Positions 1 through 7,140 of a DNA stretch of 15,790 bases are shown here, piece by piece. The stretch comes from Deltaproteobacteria bacterium (GTDB taxonomy: Bacteria; Desulfobacterota; Desulfobacteria; Desulfobacterales; JAFDDL01): assembly GCA_019310865.1 (NCBI GenBank), contig JAFDDL010000019.1, positions 1 to 15,790 on the forward strand, in the 5' to 3' direction. Position numbers and translations under genes: made by a program. The notes beneath the pieces are model-generated. The model had not been told where the DNA came from. It saw only the letters and a program-made list of their open reading frames with translations, and did no database searches. How positions within the stretch are numbered: the stretch's first letter is position 1; each line of letters opens with the position of its first letter.

Positions 1-44
1 CACAATCCATGGCGAACCACTCTCCCTCTACCAGAAGATCCCAT
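1..44 (-). CDS. 5' end of an unrecognised gene, cut by the window edge
   Basis: Reading leftwards from an ATG at 44-42, the first 14 codons give MGSSGRGRVVRHGL with no stop before the window ends. A strong ribosome binding site, AGGAG, lies 5 nt upstream of the ATG (50-54), which is the main reason to believe the start. Too little is visible to name a product; the fragment is basic and glycine-rich. It lies beside an insertion sequence and points away from the tRNA-fMet gene, so an accessory or mobile-element gene is possible, but that is inference. Confidence 0.4.
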   Translation of the reverse strand, partial: MGSSGRGRVVRHGL

Positions 45-110
45 AAATACTCCTAAAGAAAAGTGCTTTGTATTTGGTCACTTGGGGAGTCTATATTATG
101 CAAATCCGGA

Positions 111-127
111 TTAACCCATCTTTGTGG
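111..127 (+). repeat. Left terminal inverted repeat of the IS
   Basis: TTAACCCATCTTTGTGG is the exact reverse complement of 2221-2237. The match stops abruptly on both sides. Confidence 0.85.
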
Positions 128-182
128 CCACAATTTGTAATATAGTATAAAATCACTTGGTTAAAGATTTTGGCACTTGCTG

Positions 183-197
183 TATGGCACTACAAAT
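183..197 (-). repeat. Sub-terminal 15-bp direct repeat, left copy
   Basis: TATGGCACTACAAAT occurs here, 10 bp beyond the transposase stop codon, and again identically at 2115-2129 upstream of the transposase start. The two copies are in the same orientation, so they are not part of the terminal inverted repeats. They may be internal transposase binding sites or the trace of an internal duplication. Confidence 0.7.
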
Positions 198-206
198 TTT
201 ATCGTT

Positions 207-2063
207 TCACACAACACTCTTCACGGTCCTTCCTGGATAGTGTGCCAGATTTAAAGCATCATAAATAACCTGCTGCCTTGGCTCCGGCTTTGTACTTTTT
301 CTTACATGAATCATATCCCCATTTTGGCATTTCATTGAAGCTGTTATTCGATCCTGTCCGCGTAATTGTTTTCTTAAATCGGACCAACTTGAGTGAATTC
401 CATGGCTTTTCAATTGATACCTGATGGTGTGAACTAAGTGATATGCCAGCAGTGTAATAAACAGATGGCTTGAAACCCGCCTTGTTTTTTGATGAAAAAC
501 CGGTCGTAGTCCTAATTCCGACTTTAAACTTCTAAAAACTGCTTCCAAGTCGGTAAGCATCGTGTATGTCCGCCACAGTGTAGATTCGTTCCAGGTATCA
601 AGGTTCGTACGTAAACAATATACGCCAGGATGAGAATCCGGTGAATCCGGTGATAGTTTTCTCCCCCAGTTGATCTTGGTCGCTTTGCCGGTCTTCTTAT
701 CTTTTTTAATTGTTACTTTATAATTTTTGGCTGCTTTTGAATACTTTTGCTTAAGCCGACCGATTTTTTCAACAACCTTGTCATGCTTTTTTACGCAACC
801 CTTCTTATGAAGGCCTGAATCCAACTTTTTCAATGCTGCTTCAAAACGAGTGGAAAACTTGTCCTGGATCGCTCTCTCTTTATCCTCTCGTTTGGTAGAA
901 TGACAATAAAGCTCAGTTTCGCCAGTGTCTTCATTCTTTTTTTTAAAAACTTTGACCGTATAACCCTGTTCTTTTCTTACTTCAACAGCCTTATCTTCAG
1001 CAAACTCCCGATGACGTTTTCGGCTGACAACAAGGAAGCCGTATTGTTCTTTTTTTAGCCACTTGATATTTTCCTCTGTGGCAATACCGGCGTCCAATAT
1101 GATTACCGGCTTTTTGTTTGCAAAAAGATATGGCTGTTTTTTATCTGTTGTCTGCAATGGTACTTGCAGCCCCTTTATCATCGCCTGAAATGTGTGTGGT
1201 TCACTGACATTTCCGGCGAACACCTCGCTTCTTTTGGGAAAACCGCTACCGTCAAGAACCAACCCCAAAGTCACCAGGGGACAATCCGTACGTTTTTCCT
1301 TTGACCTGCCATGTGCTGCAAGTTCGTTGAATTTGCAACTACCCTCAAAATATGTATTTGTTAAATCATAAAGTGTAATTGTTTCAGCGAACTGAAACAA
1401 ACTGCGTTGGCGTGAATAAAGATGTTTTTCAAGTGCTTGCTTGTGTTTAAAAATCTGATCAGATATCTCATACATCCTTGTCAAACTCATACCTTCATAG
1501 TCATAGCCGATTAACTCTCCTAAACCGGTATGATTCTGCAACCAGTAATGCGTCGCCAGCTCACTGCCGGGCTCTATCATTCGGCCAACTATCGTCCCGA
1601 TTGCCGCACTTCTTTGATGTCTGTTAAACCCAAAATCTTTTAATATTTCATCTAGTTGCAATTGTTTCAAGGTGCTGTATGCCACATGTTCAGTTCCAAT
1701 ACTACGCGGCCTCATTAATTCGAGGCTATCAATATCTACAGTTTGATAATCATGGTCGTTTACCGTGCCATTTTGACTTGTATCCGCCCGATTTCTGGCT
1801 TGAATAATTGATGCAGCATAACGTTGGGCTGCATTTTCCAAATCAATAGACAATTTAAACATATTCATTTGCCCACTGATAATTTCATCAATACGACAAG
1901 AAAGATCTGACCAGGACTCTCTAGGGAGAGAAAAACCACGGCCCAGATTCAAAATTGTACGTTGACTGACCCCCTTTTCCGTGCGCACTGATTCAACGAG
2001 TCTGTGTGTATAATAGGGTTCACCGCTTTTTCGACTTTTTATTGTAGTTCTGCGAATGTACAT
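207..2063 (-). CDS. IS1634-family transposase (DDE type)
   Basis: This 618-residue protein catalyses cut-and-paste movement of the surrounding IS. The N-terminal part (about 1-60) has the IS1634-type opening with YYTHRLVESVRTEKG and QRTILNLG. The catalytic core shows the first aspartate in LYDLTNTYFEG (D233), the second in VIILDAGIATEE (D324), and a YREK-like block near the C-terminus, Y500-x2-L503-x3-E507-x6-K514, followed by SELGLRPVFH. All three acidic residues are present and there is no internal stop or frameshift, so it looks functional. A lysine-rich insertion (about 420-465) separates D324 from E507, as is usual for IS4 relatives. A possible promoter, TTGACT-N17-GAATAG, lies at 2070-2098 on the minus strand; the -10 is poor. 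There is no good Shine-Dalgarno sequence before the ATG at 2063. Confidence 0.92.
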   Translation of the reverse strand: MYIRRTTIKSRKSGEPYYTHRLVESVRTEKGVSQRTILNLGRGFSLPRESWSDLSCRIDEIISGQMNMFKLSIDLENAAQRYAASIIQARNRADTSQNGTVNDHDYQTVDIDSLELMRPRSIGTEHVAYSTLKQLQLDEILKDFGFNRHQRSAAIGTIVGRMIEPGSELATHYWLQNHTGLGELIGYDYEGMSLTRMYEISDQIFKHKQALEKHLYSRQRSLFQFAETITLYDLTNTYFEGSCKFNELAAHGRSKEKRTDCPLVTLGLVLDGSGFPKRSEVFAGNVSEPHTFQAMIKGLQVPLQTTDKKQPYLFANKKPVIILDAGIATEENIKWLKKEQYGFLVVSRKRHREFAEDKAVEVRKEQGYTVKVFKKKNEDTGETELYCHSTKREDKERAIQDKFSTRFEAALKKLDSGLHKKGCVKKHDKVVEKIGRLKQKYSKAAKNYKVTIKKDKKTGKATKINWGRKLSPDSPDSHPGVYCLRTNLDTWNESTLWRTYTMLTDLEAVFRSLKSELGLRPVFHQKTRRVSSHLFITLLAYHLVHTIRYQLKSHGIHSSWSDLRKQLRGQDRITASMKCQNGDMIHVRKSTKPEPRQQVIYDALNLAHYPGRTVKSVV

Positions 2064-2114
2064 GCCGAACTATTCTCAAAAAAAGCATGCCAAGTCAACC
2101 CCAAAATATCATTT

Positions 2115-2129
2115 TATGGCACTACAAAT
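2115..2129 (-). repeat. Sub-terminal 15-bp direct repeat, right copy
   Basis: Identical to 183-197. In addition, the reverse complement of 2108-2129 loosely resembles 133-153 near the left end: both contain ATTTGTA and, about 5-6 bases later, ATAAAAT. A second, imperfect inverted repeat may therefore sit inside the perfect terminal one. Confidence 0.65.
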
Positions 2130-2220
2130 AGCTTTAAATTTCTAACAAATTGATATTGCTGCATATAAATTTTCGTAATCGGCTAAAAATACCCTTTTTA
2201 GGCTATTTTTGATGAAAAAC

Positions 2221-2237
2221 CCACAAAGATGGGTTAA
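2221..2237 (+). repeat. Right terminal inverted repeat of the IS
   Basis: CCACAAAGATGGGTTAA is the exact reverse complement of 111-127. Confidence 0.85.
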
Positions 2238-2263
2238 AAATACGGTGGATGCCGGTGGGCCCT

Positions 2264-2349
2264 GGTTAGCAATAGAGAAACGAATCCGGTTTTATGGGAA
2301 GCTCTAAAAGGTCAAAAGTGTATTTTGGGTAGCAATAGGGTAGCAAAAA
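2264..2349. repeat. Three TAGCAA-type repeats between the IS and the tRNA
   Basis: GGTTAGCAATAG at 2264-2275, GGGTAGCAATAG at 2327-2338 and GGGTAGCAAAAA at 2338-2349 share the core TAGCAA, and the last two abut. No gene is visible between 2238 and 2344. Short repeats of this kind next to the 3' side of a tRNA are common in attachment regions of tyrosine-recombinase elements, but no integrase is visible here, so that reading is only an inference. Confidence 0.45.
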
Positions 2350-2384
2350 CCAAAAAGCTCCTACGGCTTGATCTCCGTAAGGGC
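2345..2384 (-). terminator. Rho-independent terminator of tRNA-fMet
   Basis: On the minus strand, 12 nt after the tRNA 3' end, GCCCTTACGG and CCGTAGGAGC form a 10-position stem (2357-2384; one A-C mismatch and one G-T pair) with an 8-nt loop. It is followed by TTTTTGGTTTTT. The position directly behind the tRNA and the T-rich tail make this a convincing terminator. Confidence 0.75.
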
Positions 2385-2396
2385 TTGATATCACTT

Positions 2397-2473
<77 letters not shown>

Positions 2474-2487
2474 TCAACGAATTTAGC

Positions 2488-2516
2488 TAATTAAAATATT
2501 CATGTATTGATGTCAA
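2488..2516 (-). promoter_or_regulatory. Promoter of tRNA-fMet
   Basis: On the minus strand a perfect -35 box TTGACA (2516-2511) is followed after 17 nt by TAATTA (2493-2488). The expected start lies about 8 nt before the mature tRNA 5' end. The promoter begins 32 bp after the thrH stop codon. No terminator is visible between thrH and the tRNA, so some read-through from the upstream operon is possible. Confidence 0.7.
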
Positions 2517-2548
2517 GACTTTTTCCACTTTTTCCGTTTTTATACCGA

Positions 2549-3157
2549 TTACGCCCCATCGAAAATATTCTCAAGTGCCGGCTTGATTTCATCGTAGGTA
2601 TGGGTAACCGGAAATTCAGGGTATTCTTCGATAACATTTTCCGGCGGTCGAAATAAAATGCCCCGGTCGGCGGTTTTCAGCATGGAAATGTCGTTATAGG
2701 AATCTCCCATGGCAATGATGGTGTATCGAAGCGCTTTGAGCGACTCCACGACATGACGCTTTCCGTCCTGCTGGCGCAGTTGATAATCGGCCACAGCTCC
2801 GGTGCTGTCGATGACCAGCGTGTTGCAAAACAGGGTCGGCCATCCGAGTTTTGCCATCAGGGGGCTTGCAAACTGGGTGAAGGTGTCCGATACAATAACC
2901 ACCTGGGTTCGCTGCCGAAGCCAGTCCAGAAACACCCGGGCGCCGGGAAGCGGGTCCATGGTTTCAATGACATCCTGAATATCTTTTAGCTTCAGCCCGT
3001 TTTCTTTCAGTATTTCCAGCCGTTTCGTCATCAGGACATCATAATCGGATATGTCCCGGGTGGTTAACCGGAGTTCGGATATCCCGGTCTTTTCCGCCAC
3101 ATTAATCCAAATCTCCGGCACGAATACGCCTTCTAAATCAGAACAAACGATGTACAT
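2549..3157 (-). CDS. thrH: ThrH: phosphoserine phosphatase / homoserine phosphotransferase
   Basis: This 202-residue HAD-superfamily protein matches Pseudomonas ThrH along its length, with about the same size. The family removes phosphate from phosphoserine and can pass it to homoserine, making homoserine phosphate for threonine synthesis. HAD motif I is DLEGV at D7-E10, with Glu at the second acidic position as in ThrH rather than the usual DxD. Motif II is VIVSDTFTQF, and the C-terminal metal-binding motif is GDSYND at 151-156. The phrases VPEIWINVAEKTGI and TTRDISDYDVLM are near-identical to the family. It is the last gene of the alaC-hom-thrH group, where a homoserine kinase (thrB) might otherwise be expected, which supports the homoserine role. 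The ATG is preceded at close range by GAGAGG. The upstream gap holds a repeat element. Confidence 0.93.
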   Translation of the reverse strand: MYIVCSDLEGVFVPEIWINVAEKTGISELRLTTRDISDYDVLMTKRLEILKENGLKLKDIQDVIETMDPLPGARVFLDWLRQRTQVVIVSDTFTQFASPLMAKLGWPTLFCNTLVIDSTGAVADYQLRQQDGKRHVVESLKALRYTIIAMGDSYNDISMLKTADRGILFRPPENVIEEYPEFPVTHTYDEIKPALENIFDGA

Positions 3158-3171
3158 GATCCTCTCTTACG

Positions 3172-3330
3172 AGCCAGTTTCAAAAGGTCCCATTCGAAGT
3201 CTACGCTTATCTCGGCCCATATCGGCGTTGGGCTCAAATTTTAATCCTCGAAATACTCAATGTATGCCTGCGGTTAAAATTTGAGCCCGCCTTGATCTGA
3301 ACCGAACTTGAACGTTTTGAAAATGGCCCT
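3172..3330. repeat. Palindromic repeat element of about 160 bp between hom and thrH
   Basis: The 210-bp gap between hom and thrH holds no gene. A perfect 15-bp inverted repeat, GGGCTCAAATTTTAA at 3230-3244 and its complement at 3274-3288, encloses a 29-nt loop. Outside it, weaker ends match in inverted orientation: CAGTTTCAAAAGG near 3175-3187 and CGTTTTGAAAATG near 3313-3325. The nested symmetry, the sharp edges beside both genes and the lack of coding potential suggest an inserted MITE-like or REP-like extragenic unit. Its left edge stops about 15 bp before the thrH start, leaving the ribosome binding site intact. The transcript from hom into thrH must run through this hairpin; no T-run follows it on the minus strand, so it does not look like a classical terminator. 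Confidence 0.65.
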
Positions 3331-3367
3331 TACTCTATGAAGTTATCTGCTTTTTGATCCGTGGTCG

Positions 3368-4681
3368 TCATTCACTGTTTTCATCTTCAATTCGAATGAG
3401 CATCGGCTCGTCTGTGACCACATCCAGCTCGTTGAGTTGTGCCAATGCCTGTTTGACAGACACCTCTTTGGCCCGATGGGTGAACATGACAATGGGCACT
3501 GGTCCTTTGGTTTTGCGCCCCTTCTGGTGTATCGATTTAAGACTGATGTCATGGTTTCCCAGGATACCGGTAATTTTTGATAAAACGCCGGGTTGATCAA
3601 TGGCTGAAAACCGAAAATAATAATGGGTTTCGATGTTATCCATGGACATGACCGGAATGTTTCGGATATTTTCCGGCTGATACGAGAGCATGGGAATTCT
3701 GCCGGTCGCACCGGTCAAAATGTTCCGGGTGATATCAACCACATCGCTGAGCACTGCACTGGCCGTTGGCATCATACCGGCGCCATGGCCAATTAAAACG
3801 ATGTCCTCAACCGCGTCTCCGGTCAACATGATGGAATTGAGCGTACCGTTTACACTGGACAGAAGGTTGTCTTCGGGAATCATGGTCGGGTGAACCCTTG
3901 ACTCCACCACATCGCCGCGGTCTTTTCCGATGGCCAGCAGTTTTATCCGATAGCCAAACTGCGCAGCATATTGAATGTCCAGGGGGGTAATTTTCGAGAT
4001 GCCTTCGATATAGATGTCATCGAAGTTAATGGTCATCCCGTAAGCCAACGCCGTCATGATGGCCAATTTATGCGCCGTATCGAATCCTTCCACATCAAAT
4101 GTGGGATCGGTTTCGGCATATCCCTTGGCCTGTGCCTCGGCGAGCGCCTCTGCAAAGGGGGATCCATCCTGCGTGATTTGGGTCAAAATATAATTGCAGG
4201 TCCCGTTTAAAATACCGATCATCGATTCAATCCGATTTGAAACCAGGGATTCGCGGATGGTTTTGATGATCGGCATGCACCCGCCGCAGCTGGCCTCATA
4301 GGCCAAATCCACCCCTTTTTCGGCGGCCGCTTTCAGGATCTCATTGCCGTAAACTGCCAGCAACGCCTTGTTGGCGGTCACCACGTGCTTGCCGTTTTCA
4401 ATGGCCTTGAATATCAAGTCCTTGGCAATTCCATATCCACCGATCATTTCAAGTACGATATCGATGTCCGGGTCGGTTACGACCTTGTTTGCATCGTTGA
4501 TGAGCACCCCATCGGCAAGTTGAATTCCACGATCGGTCTCAAGATCGATATCCGCAATATGTTTCAAGACCAGTTCCGCACCGACCCGTGAGCGAATCAG
4601 GTCCTTTTGCGCCAGCAGGATCTTTGCAACACCGGCGCCGACTGTCCCGAACCCCAGAAGACCGATTTGGATTTTTTTCAT
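3368..4681 (-). CDS. hom: Homoserine dehydrogenase with C-terminal ACT domain
   Basis: This enzyme reduces aspartate semialdehyde to homoserine with NAD(P)H, at the branch to threonine and methionine. The 437-residue length is normal for the monofunctional form. The N-terminal Rossmann fold begins with LGFGTVGAGVAKIL. The catalytic-core motif VVTANKALLA has its lysine at 105, and ASCGGCMPIIK and ILNGTCNYILT follow as in the family. The C-terminal ACT domain (about 350-430) begins HYYFRFSAIDQPGVLSKI and is the usual site of threonine feedback control. AAGGAG lies 8 nt before the ATG at 4681. The gene follows the aminotransferase by 38 bp on the same strand and precedes thrH, separated by a repeat element. 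No fused aspartokinase domain is present. Confidence 0.96.
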   Translation of the reverse strand: MKKIQIGLLGFGTVGAGVAKILLAQKDLIRSRVGAELVLKHIADIDLETDRGIQLADGVLINDANKVVTDPDIDIVLEMIGGYGIAKDLIFKAIENGKHVVTANKALLAVYGNEILKAAAEKGVDLAYEASCGGCMPIIKTIRESLVSNRIESMIGILNGTCNYILTQITQDGSPFAEALAEAQAKGYAETDPTFDVEGFDTAHKLAIMTALAYGMTINFDDIYIEGISKITPLDIQYAAQFGYRIKLLAIGKDRGDVVESRVHPTMIPEDNLLSSVNGTLNSIMLTGDAVEDIVLIGHGAGMMPTASAVLSDVVDITRNILTGATGRIPMLSYQPENIRNIPVMSMDNIETHYYFRFSAIDQPGVLSKITGILGNHDISLKSIHQKGRKTKGPVPIVMFTHRAKEVSVKQALAQLNELDVVTDEPMLIRIEDENSE

Positions 4682-4719
4682 GGTGTTTGCTCCTTATTTC
4701 ATCGTCATTTTAATTGGTA

Positions 4720-5886
4720 TCACATCACTTTGCGGATGCCCCGGATGGCCTGGTTAATCCGCATGGGATTTTCAATCAATGCAAAGCGGACAAACTCGTC
4801 ACCGTATTCTCCGAATCCAAGACCCGGAGAAACGGCCACCTGGGCCTCTTTGATCAGCATCTTGGAAAATTCCACGGATCCCATCTGTCTGAACTGCTCT
4901 GGAATTTTGGCCCAGACAAACATGGTTCCTTGTGGGCTATCCACAGGCCAGCCGGCGCGATTCAACCCGGTGATCAGGGCGTCGCGACGCTGCTTGTATG
5001 TATCACAGATATCCGTTACCGAATCCTGGGGGCCGTTTAGCGCGATAATGGAAGCAATCTGAATGGGTTGGAAAATACCGTAATCGAGGTAACTTTTGAT
5101 TCTGCGAAGCGCGGCAATGGTTTCCGGGTTGCCGACGCAAAATCCGACCCGCCAACCGGCCATGGAGTAACTTTTGGAGAGACTGTAAAATTCCACCCCA
5201 ATCGATTTGGCGCCTTTTGCCTGCAGGAAACTGGGGGCCTTGTAACCGTCAAATATGATATCGGCATAGGCGAAATCGTGTATGACCAGAATTTTATGCT
5301 CCTTAGCAAAATCGACGATTTTTTCAAAAAATGCCAGGTCCACCACTTCGGTGGTGGGATTATGGGGGTAGCTCAATATGAGGAGCTTTGGTTTGGGCCA
5401 TGTCTGACGTGTGGCAGTGAGCAGATTATCAAAAAAATCGTGCTCCGGCCCCACGTGGATGCCCCGGACGTCCCCACCGGAGATAATAGCGGAATAGGGA
5501 TGAATCGGATAGGTCGGCGTCGGTGTGAAAACCACGTCTCCGGGTCGAATGGCCACCAGCACCAGATGACTCATTCCCTCTTTCACACCGATTGTGACGA
5601 TCGCCTCGGATTCATAATCAATGTCCACGTCGAATCGTCTTTGGTACCAATCGGCAATGGCCATGCGCAGCTTTTTGATACCCATGGATGCCGAATATCG
5701 GTGGTTATGGGGTTTTCGAGCCGCTTCCACCAATTTTTCGACAATATGGTCAGGGGTCGCCAGGTCCGGGTTGCCCATACCCATATCGATAATGTCCTCT
5801 CCAGCGTGCCGCGCGTCCATTTTGATCTTGTTAACAGATGCAAACACATAGGGGGGAAGCCGATCCAAACGTGCGAATTCTCTCAT
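4720..5886 (-). CDS. alaC: AlaC-type class I aminotransferase
   Basis: This 388-residue PLP enzyme of fold type I resembles E. coli AlaC (YfdZ), a glutamate-pyruvate aminotransferase, over its whole length. The opening [10 protein letters not shown], the substrate-region phrase [19 protein letters not shown], the block [20 protein letters not shown] and the PLP-lysine motif [15 protein letters not shown] (Schiff-base lysine K238) are all present. The end, [17 protein letters not shown], is also characteristic. It is cytoplasmic. As the first gene of a group with hom and thrH, it may serve aspartate or alanine transamination in amino-acid supply; activity on aspartate is an inference from context only. 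GAGG lies about 8 nt before the ATG. A strong minus-strand promoter lies upstream at 5956-5984. Confidence 0.88.
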   Translation of the reverse strand: MREFARLDRLPPYVFASVNKIKMDARHAGEDIIDMGMGNPDLATPDHIVEKLVEAARKPHNHRYSASMGIKKLRMAIADWYQRRFDVDIDYESEAIVTIGVKEGMSHLVLVAIRPGDVVFTPTPTYPIHPYSAIISGGDVRGIHVGPEHDFFDNLLTATRQTWPKPKLLILSYPHNPTTEVVDLAFFEKIVDFAKEHKILVIHDFAYADIIFDGYKAPSFLQAKGAKSIGVEFYSLSKSYSMAGWRVGFCVGNPETIAALRRIKSYLDYGIFQPIQIASIIALNGPQDSVTDICDTYKQRRDALITGLNRAGWPVDSPQGTMFVWAKIPEQFRQMGSVEFSKMLIKEAQVAVSPGLGFGEYGDEFVRFALIENPMRINQAIRGIRKVM

Positions 5887-5955
5887 ATTGGAAACCTCAT
5901 GGCAACGGCGATCGGGGCCATAAACTTGTGAACGTTAGAACCCATAAAATGTATT

Positions 5956-5984
5956 CAAATACAATACCTCTGTGGTAATGTCAA
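5956..5984 (-). promoter_or_regulatory. Promoter of the alaC-hom-thrH operon
   Basis: On the minus strand TTGACA (5984-5979) is followed after 17 nt by TATTTG (5961-5956). The -35 box is perfect and the -10 is moderate. It lies about 70 bp upstream of the alaC start and 12 bp from the -35 of the divergent purM promoter. Confidence 0.55.
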
Positions 5985-5995
5985 AAAAAATTGTT

Positions 5996-6024
5996 TTGAC
6001 TTTTACCGCAAAGCGGTCTAATTT
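5996..6024 (+). promoter_or_regulatory. Promoter of purM with a palindrome in its spacer
   Basis: TTGACT (5996-6001), a 17-nt spacer and TAATTT (6019-6024) form a good sigma-70-type promoter about 60 bp before the purM start. The spacer contains ACCGCAAAGCGGT (6005-6017), a perfect 5-bp dyad with a 3-nt centre, lying between the two boxes. It may be an operator. It does not match the E. coli PurR box. Confidence 0.55.
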
Positions 6025-6083
6025 TCTTGGGTTATAAGCAATTTATTGTTGGTAACGCCAGGAGAAAGTAAGGGGAGAACACC

Positions 6084-7127
6084 ATGGCCAAGCCCGTCAC
6101 ATACGCCGATGCCGGCGTCGATGTAGACAAAGCAAATAAATTCGTCGATACCATTAAGAAGATCGCCAAGGAAACAAGCCGATCCGGTGTTCTGAGCGAT
6201 ATCGGCGGTTTCGGCGGCATGTTTAATTTGAATGTCGCCAACTATAAAACCCCCGTTCTGGTAAGCTCCACGGACGGCGTGGGGACCAAACTCAAGATCG
6301 CGACACTTTTGGACAAACACGACACCATCGGCATTGACCTGGTTGCCATGTGCATCAACGATATTGTGGTTCAGGGTGCAAAACCGTTGTTCTTTCTCGA
6401 TTACCTGTCCATGGGCCAACTTGATACCGAAGTGGCCACTGCGGTCATTTCCGGAATCGCCGACGGATGCAAACAGGCAAAATGCGCGCTCATTGGGGGC
6501 GAAACAGCTGAAATGCCTGGTTTTTATGAAAATAACGAATATGACCTGGCCGGTTTCACGGTGGGCATCGTCGATGATAACCACGTCATAGATGGTTCCG
6601 ATATTAATGTGGGCAACCAAATCGTGGGGATCGTCTCAAGCGGCCTGCACAGCAACGGATATTCCCTGGTTCGAAAGATCTGTTTCGATATCATGAAAAT
6701 GACAGTCGAAGATTATGTACCGGAGTTCGGCCGAAGCCTGGGCGAGGAGCTGCTGGCGCCAACAAAAATCTATTCGGAAGCGGTACAGAGCCTGATCCGT
6801 GACCTGCCGATCCGGGGCATGGCCCATATCACCGGCGGCGGCATCCCGGACAATGTGATCCGAATCATCCCCAATGCATGTCAGGTATTAATAAAAAAGG
6901 ACAGTTGGGACATCCCGCCAATCTTTACTTACTTGCAAAAAAACGGTGGTGTGACCGATAATGAAATGATGCGAACTTTCAACAACGGAATCGGATTGAT
7001 TGCCGTGGTTCCGGAAGATTCCGTTCAGGAAGTTCTGCAACGACTCAACGCGTTAGATGAAAAGGCTTTCGTTATCGGCGAAGTTGTTGAACGGAAAAAA
7101 TCTGCATCAAAAATCCGATGGGTGTAA
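6084..7127 (+). CDS. purM: Phosphoribosylformylglycinamidine cyclo-ligase (AIR synthetase)
   Basis: PurM closes the imidazole ring in purine biosynthesis, turning FGAM into AIR with ATP hydrolysis. The 347-residue length is standard. Clear family motifs are YADAGVDVDKAN at the N-terminus, the nucleotide-binding SSTDGVGTKLKIA (D64-K69), INDIVVQGAKPLFFLDY, GGETAEMPGFY (from G138) and HITGGGIPDN. GGGGAG precedes the ATG by about 7 nt. The gene has its own promoter and starts a plus-strand group. The usual partner purN does not follow; a membrane glycosyltransferase begins 13 bp after the stop and may be translationally coupled. Confidence 0.97.
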   Translation: MAKPVTYADAGVDVDKANKFVDTIKKIAKETSRSGVLSDIGGFGGMFNLNVANYKTPVLVSSTDGVGTKLKIATLLDKHDTIGIDLVAMCINDIVVQGAKPLFFLDYLSMGQLDTEVATAVISGIADGCKQAKCALIGGETAEMPGFYENNEYDLAGFTVGIVDDNHVIDGSDINVGNQIVGIVSSGLHSNGYSLVRKICFDIMKMTVEDYVPEFGRSLGEELLAPTKIYSEAVQSLIRDLPIRGMAHITGGGIPDNVIRIIPNACQVLIKKDSWDIPPIFTYLQKNGGVTDNEMMRTFNNGIGLIAVVPEDSVQEVLQRLNALDEKAFVIGEVVERKKSASKIRWV

Positions 7128-7140
7128 TGCATAATTGACC

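Larger units (their letters stand above)
111..2237 (-). mobile_element. Complete IS1634-family insertion sequence
   Basis: The element is bounded by perfect 17-bp terminal inverted repeats (111-127 and 2221-2237) enclosing a single intact transposase on the minus strand. Its length of about 2.1 kb suits the IS1634 branch of the IS4 superfamily. The flanks show an imperfect candidate target duplication: AAATCCGG at 102-109 against AAATACGG at 2238-2245, one mismatch. A clean duplication is not visible, so the insertion may be old, or one flank may have been altered. The element is clearly more AT-rich than the chromosomal genes to its right. It separates the start of the left-edge gene from the tRNA-fMet neighbourhood. 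Confidence 0.85.

Noticed and set aside
3230..3288. Terminator between hom and thrH
   Set aside because: The stem is long but its loop is 29 nt and no T-run follows on the transcribed strand.
4682..4719. Riboswitch or attenuator ahead of hom
   Set aside because: The gap is only 38 bp, with a plain ribosome binding site and no room for such a structure.
5068..5931. Open frame of 287 codons on the plus strand
   Set aside because: It is antisense to the clearly identified aminotransferase, its translation matches no recognisable family, and it has no credible ribosome binding site.
6018..6620. Open frame of 200 codons on the minus strand
   Set aside because: It lies antisense to purM and crosses the purM promoter; its composition is that of a shadow frame.
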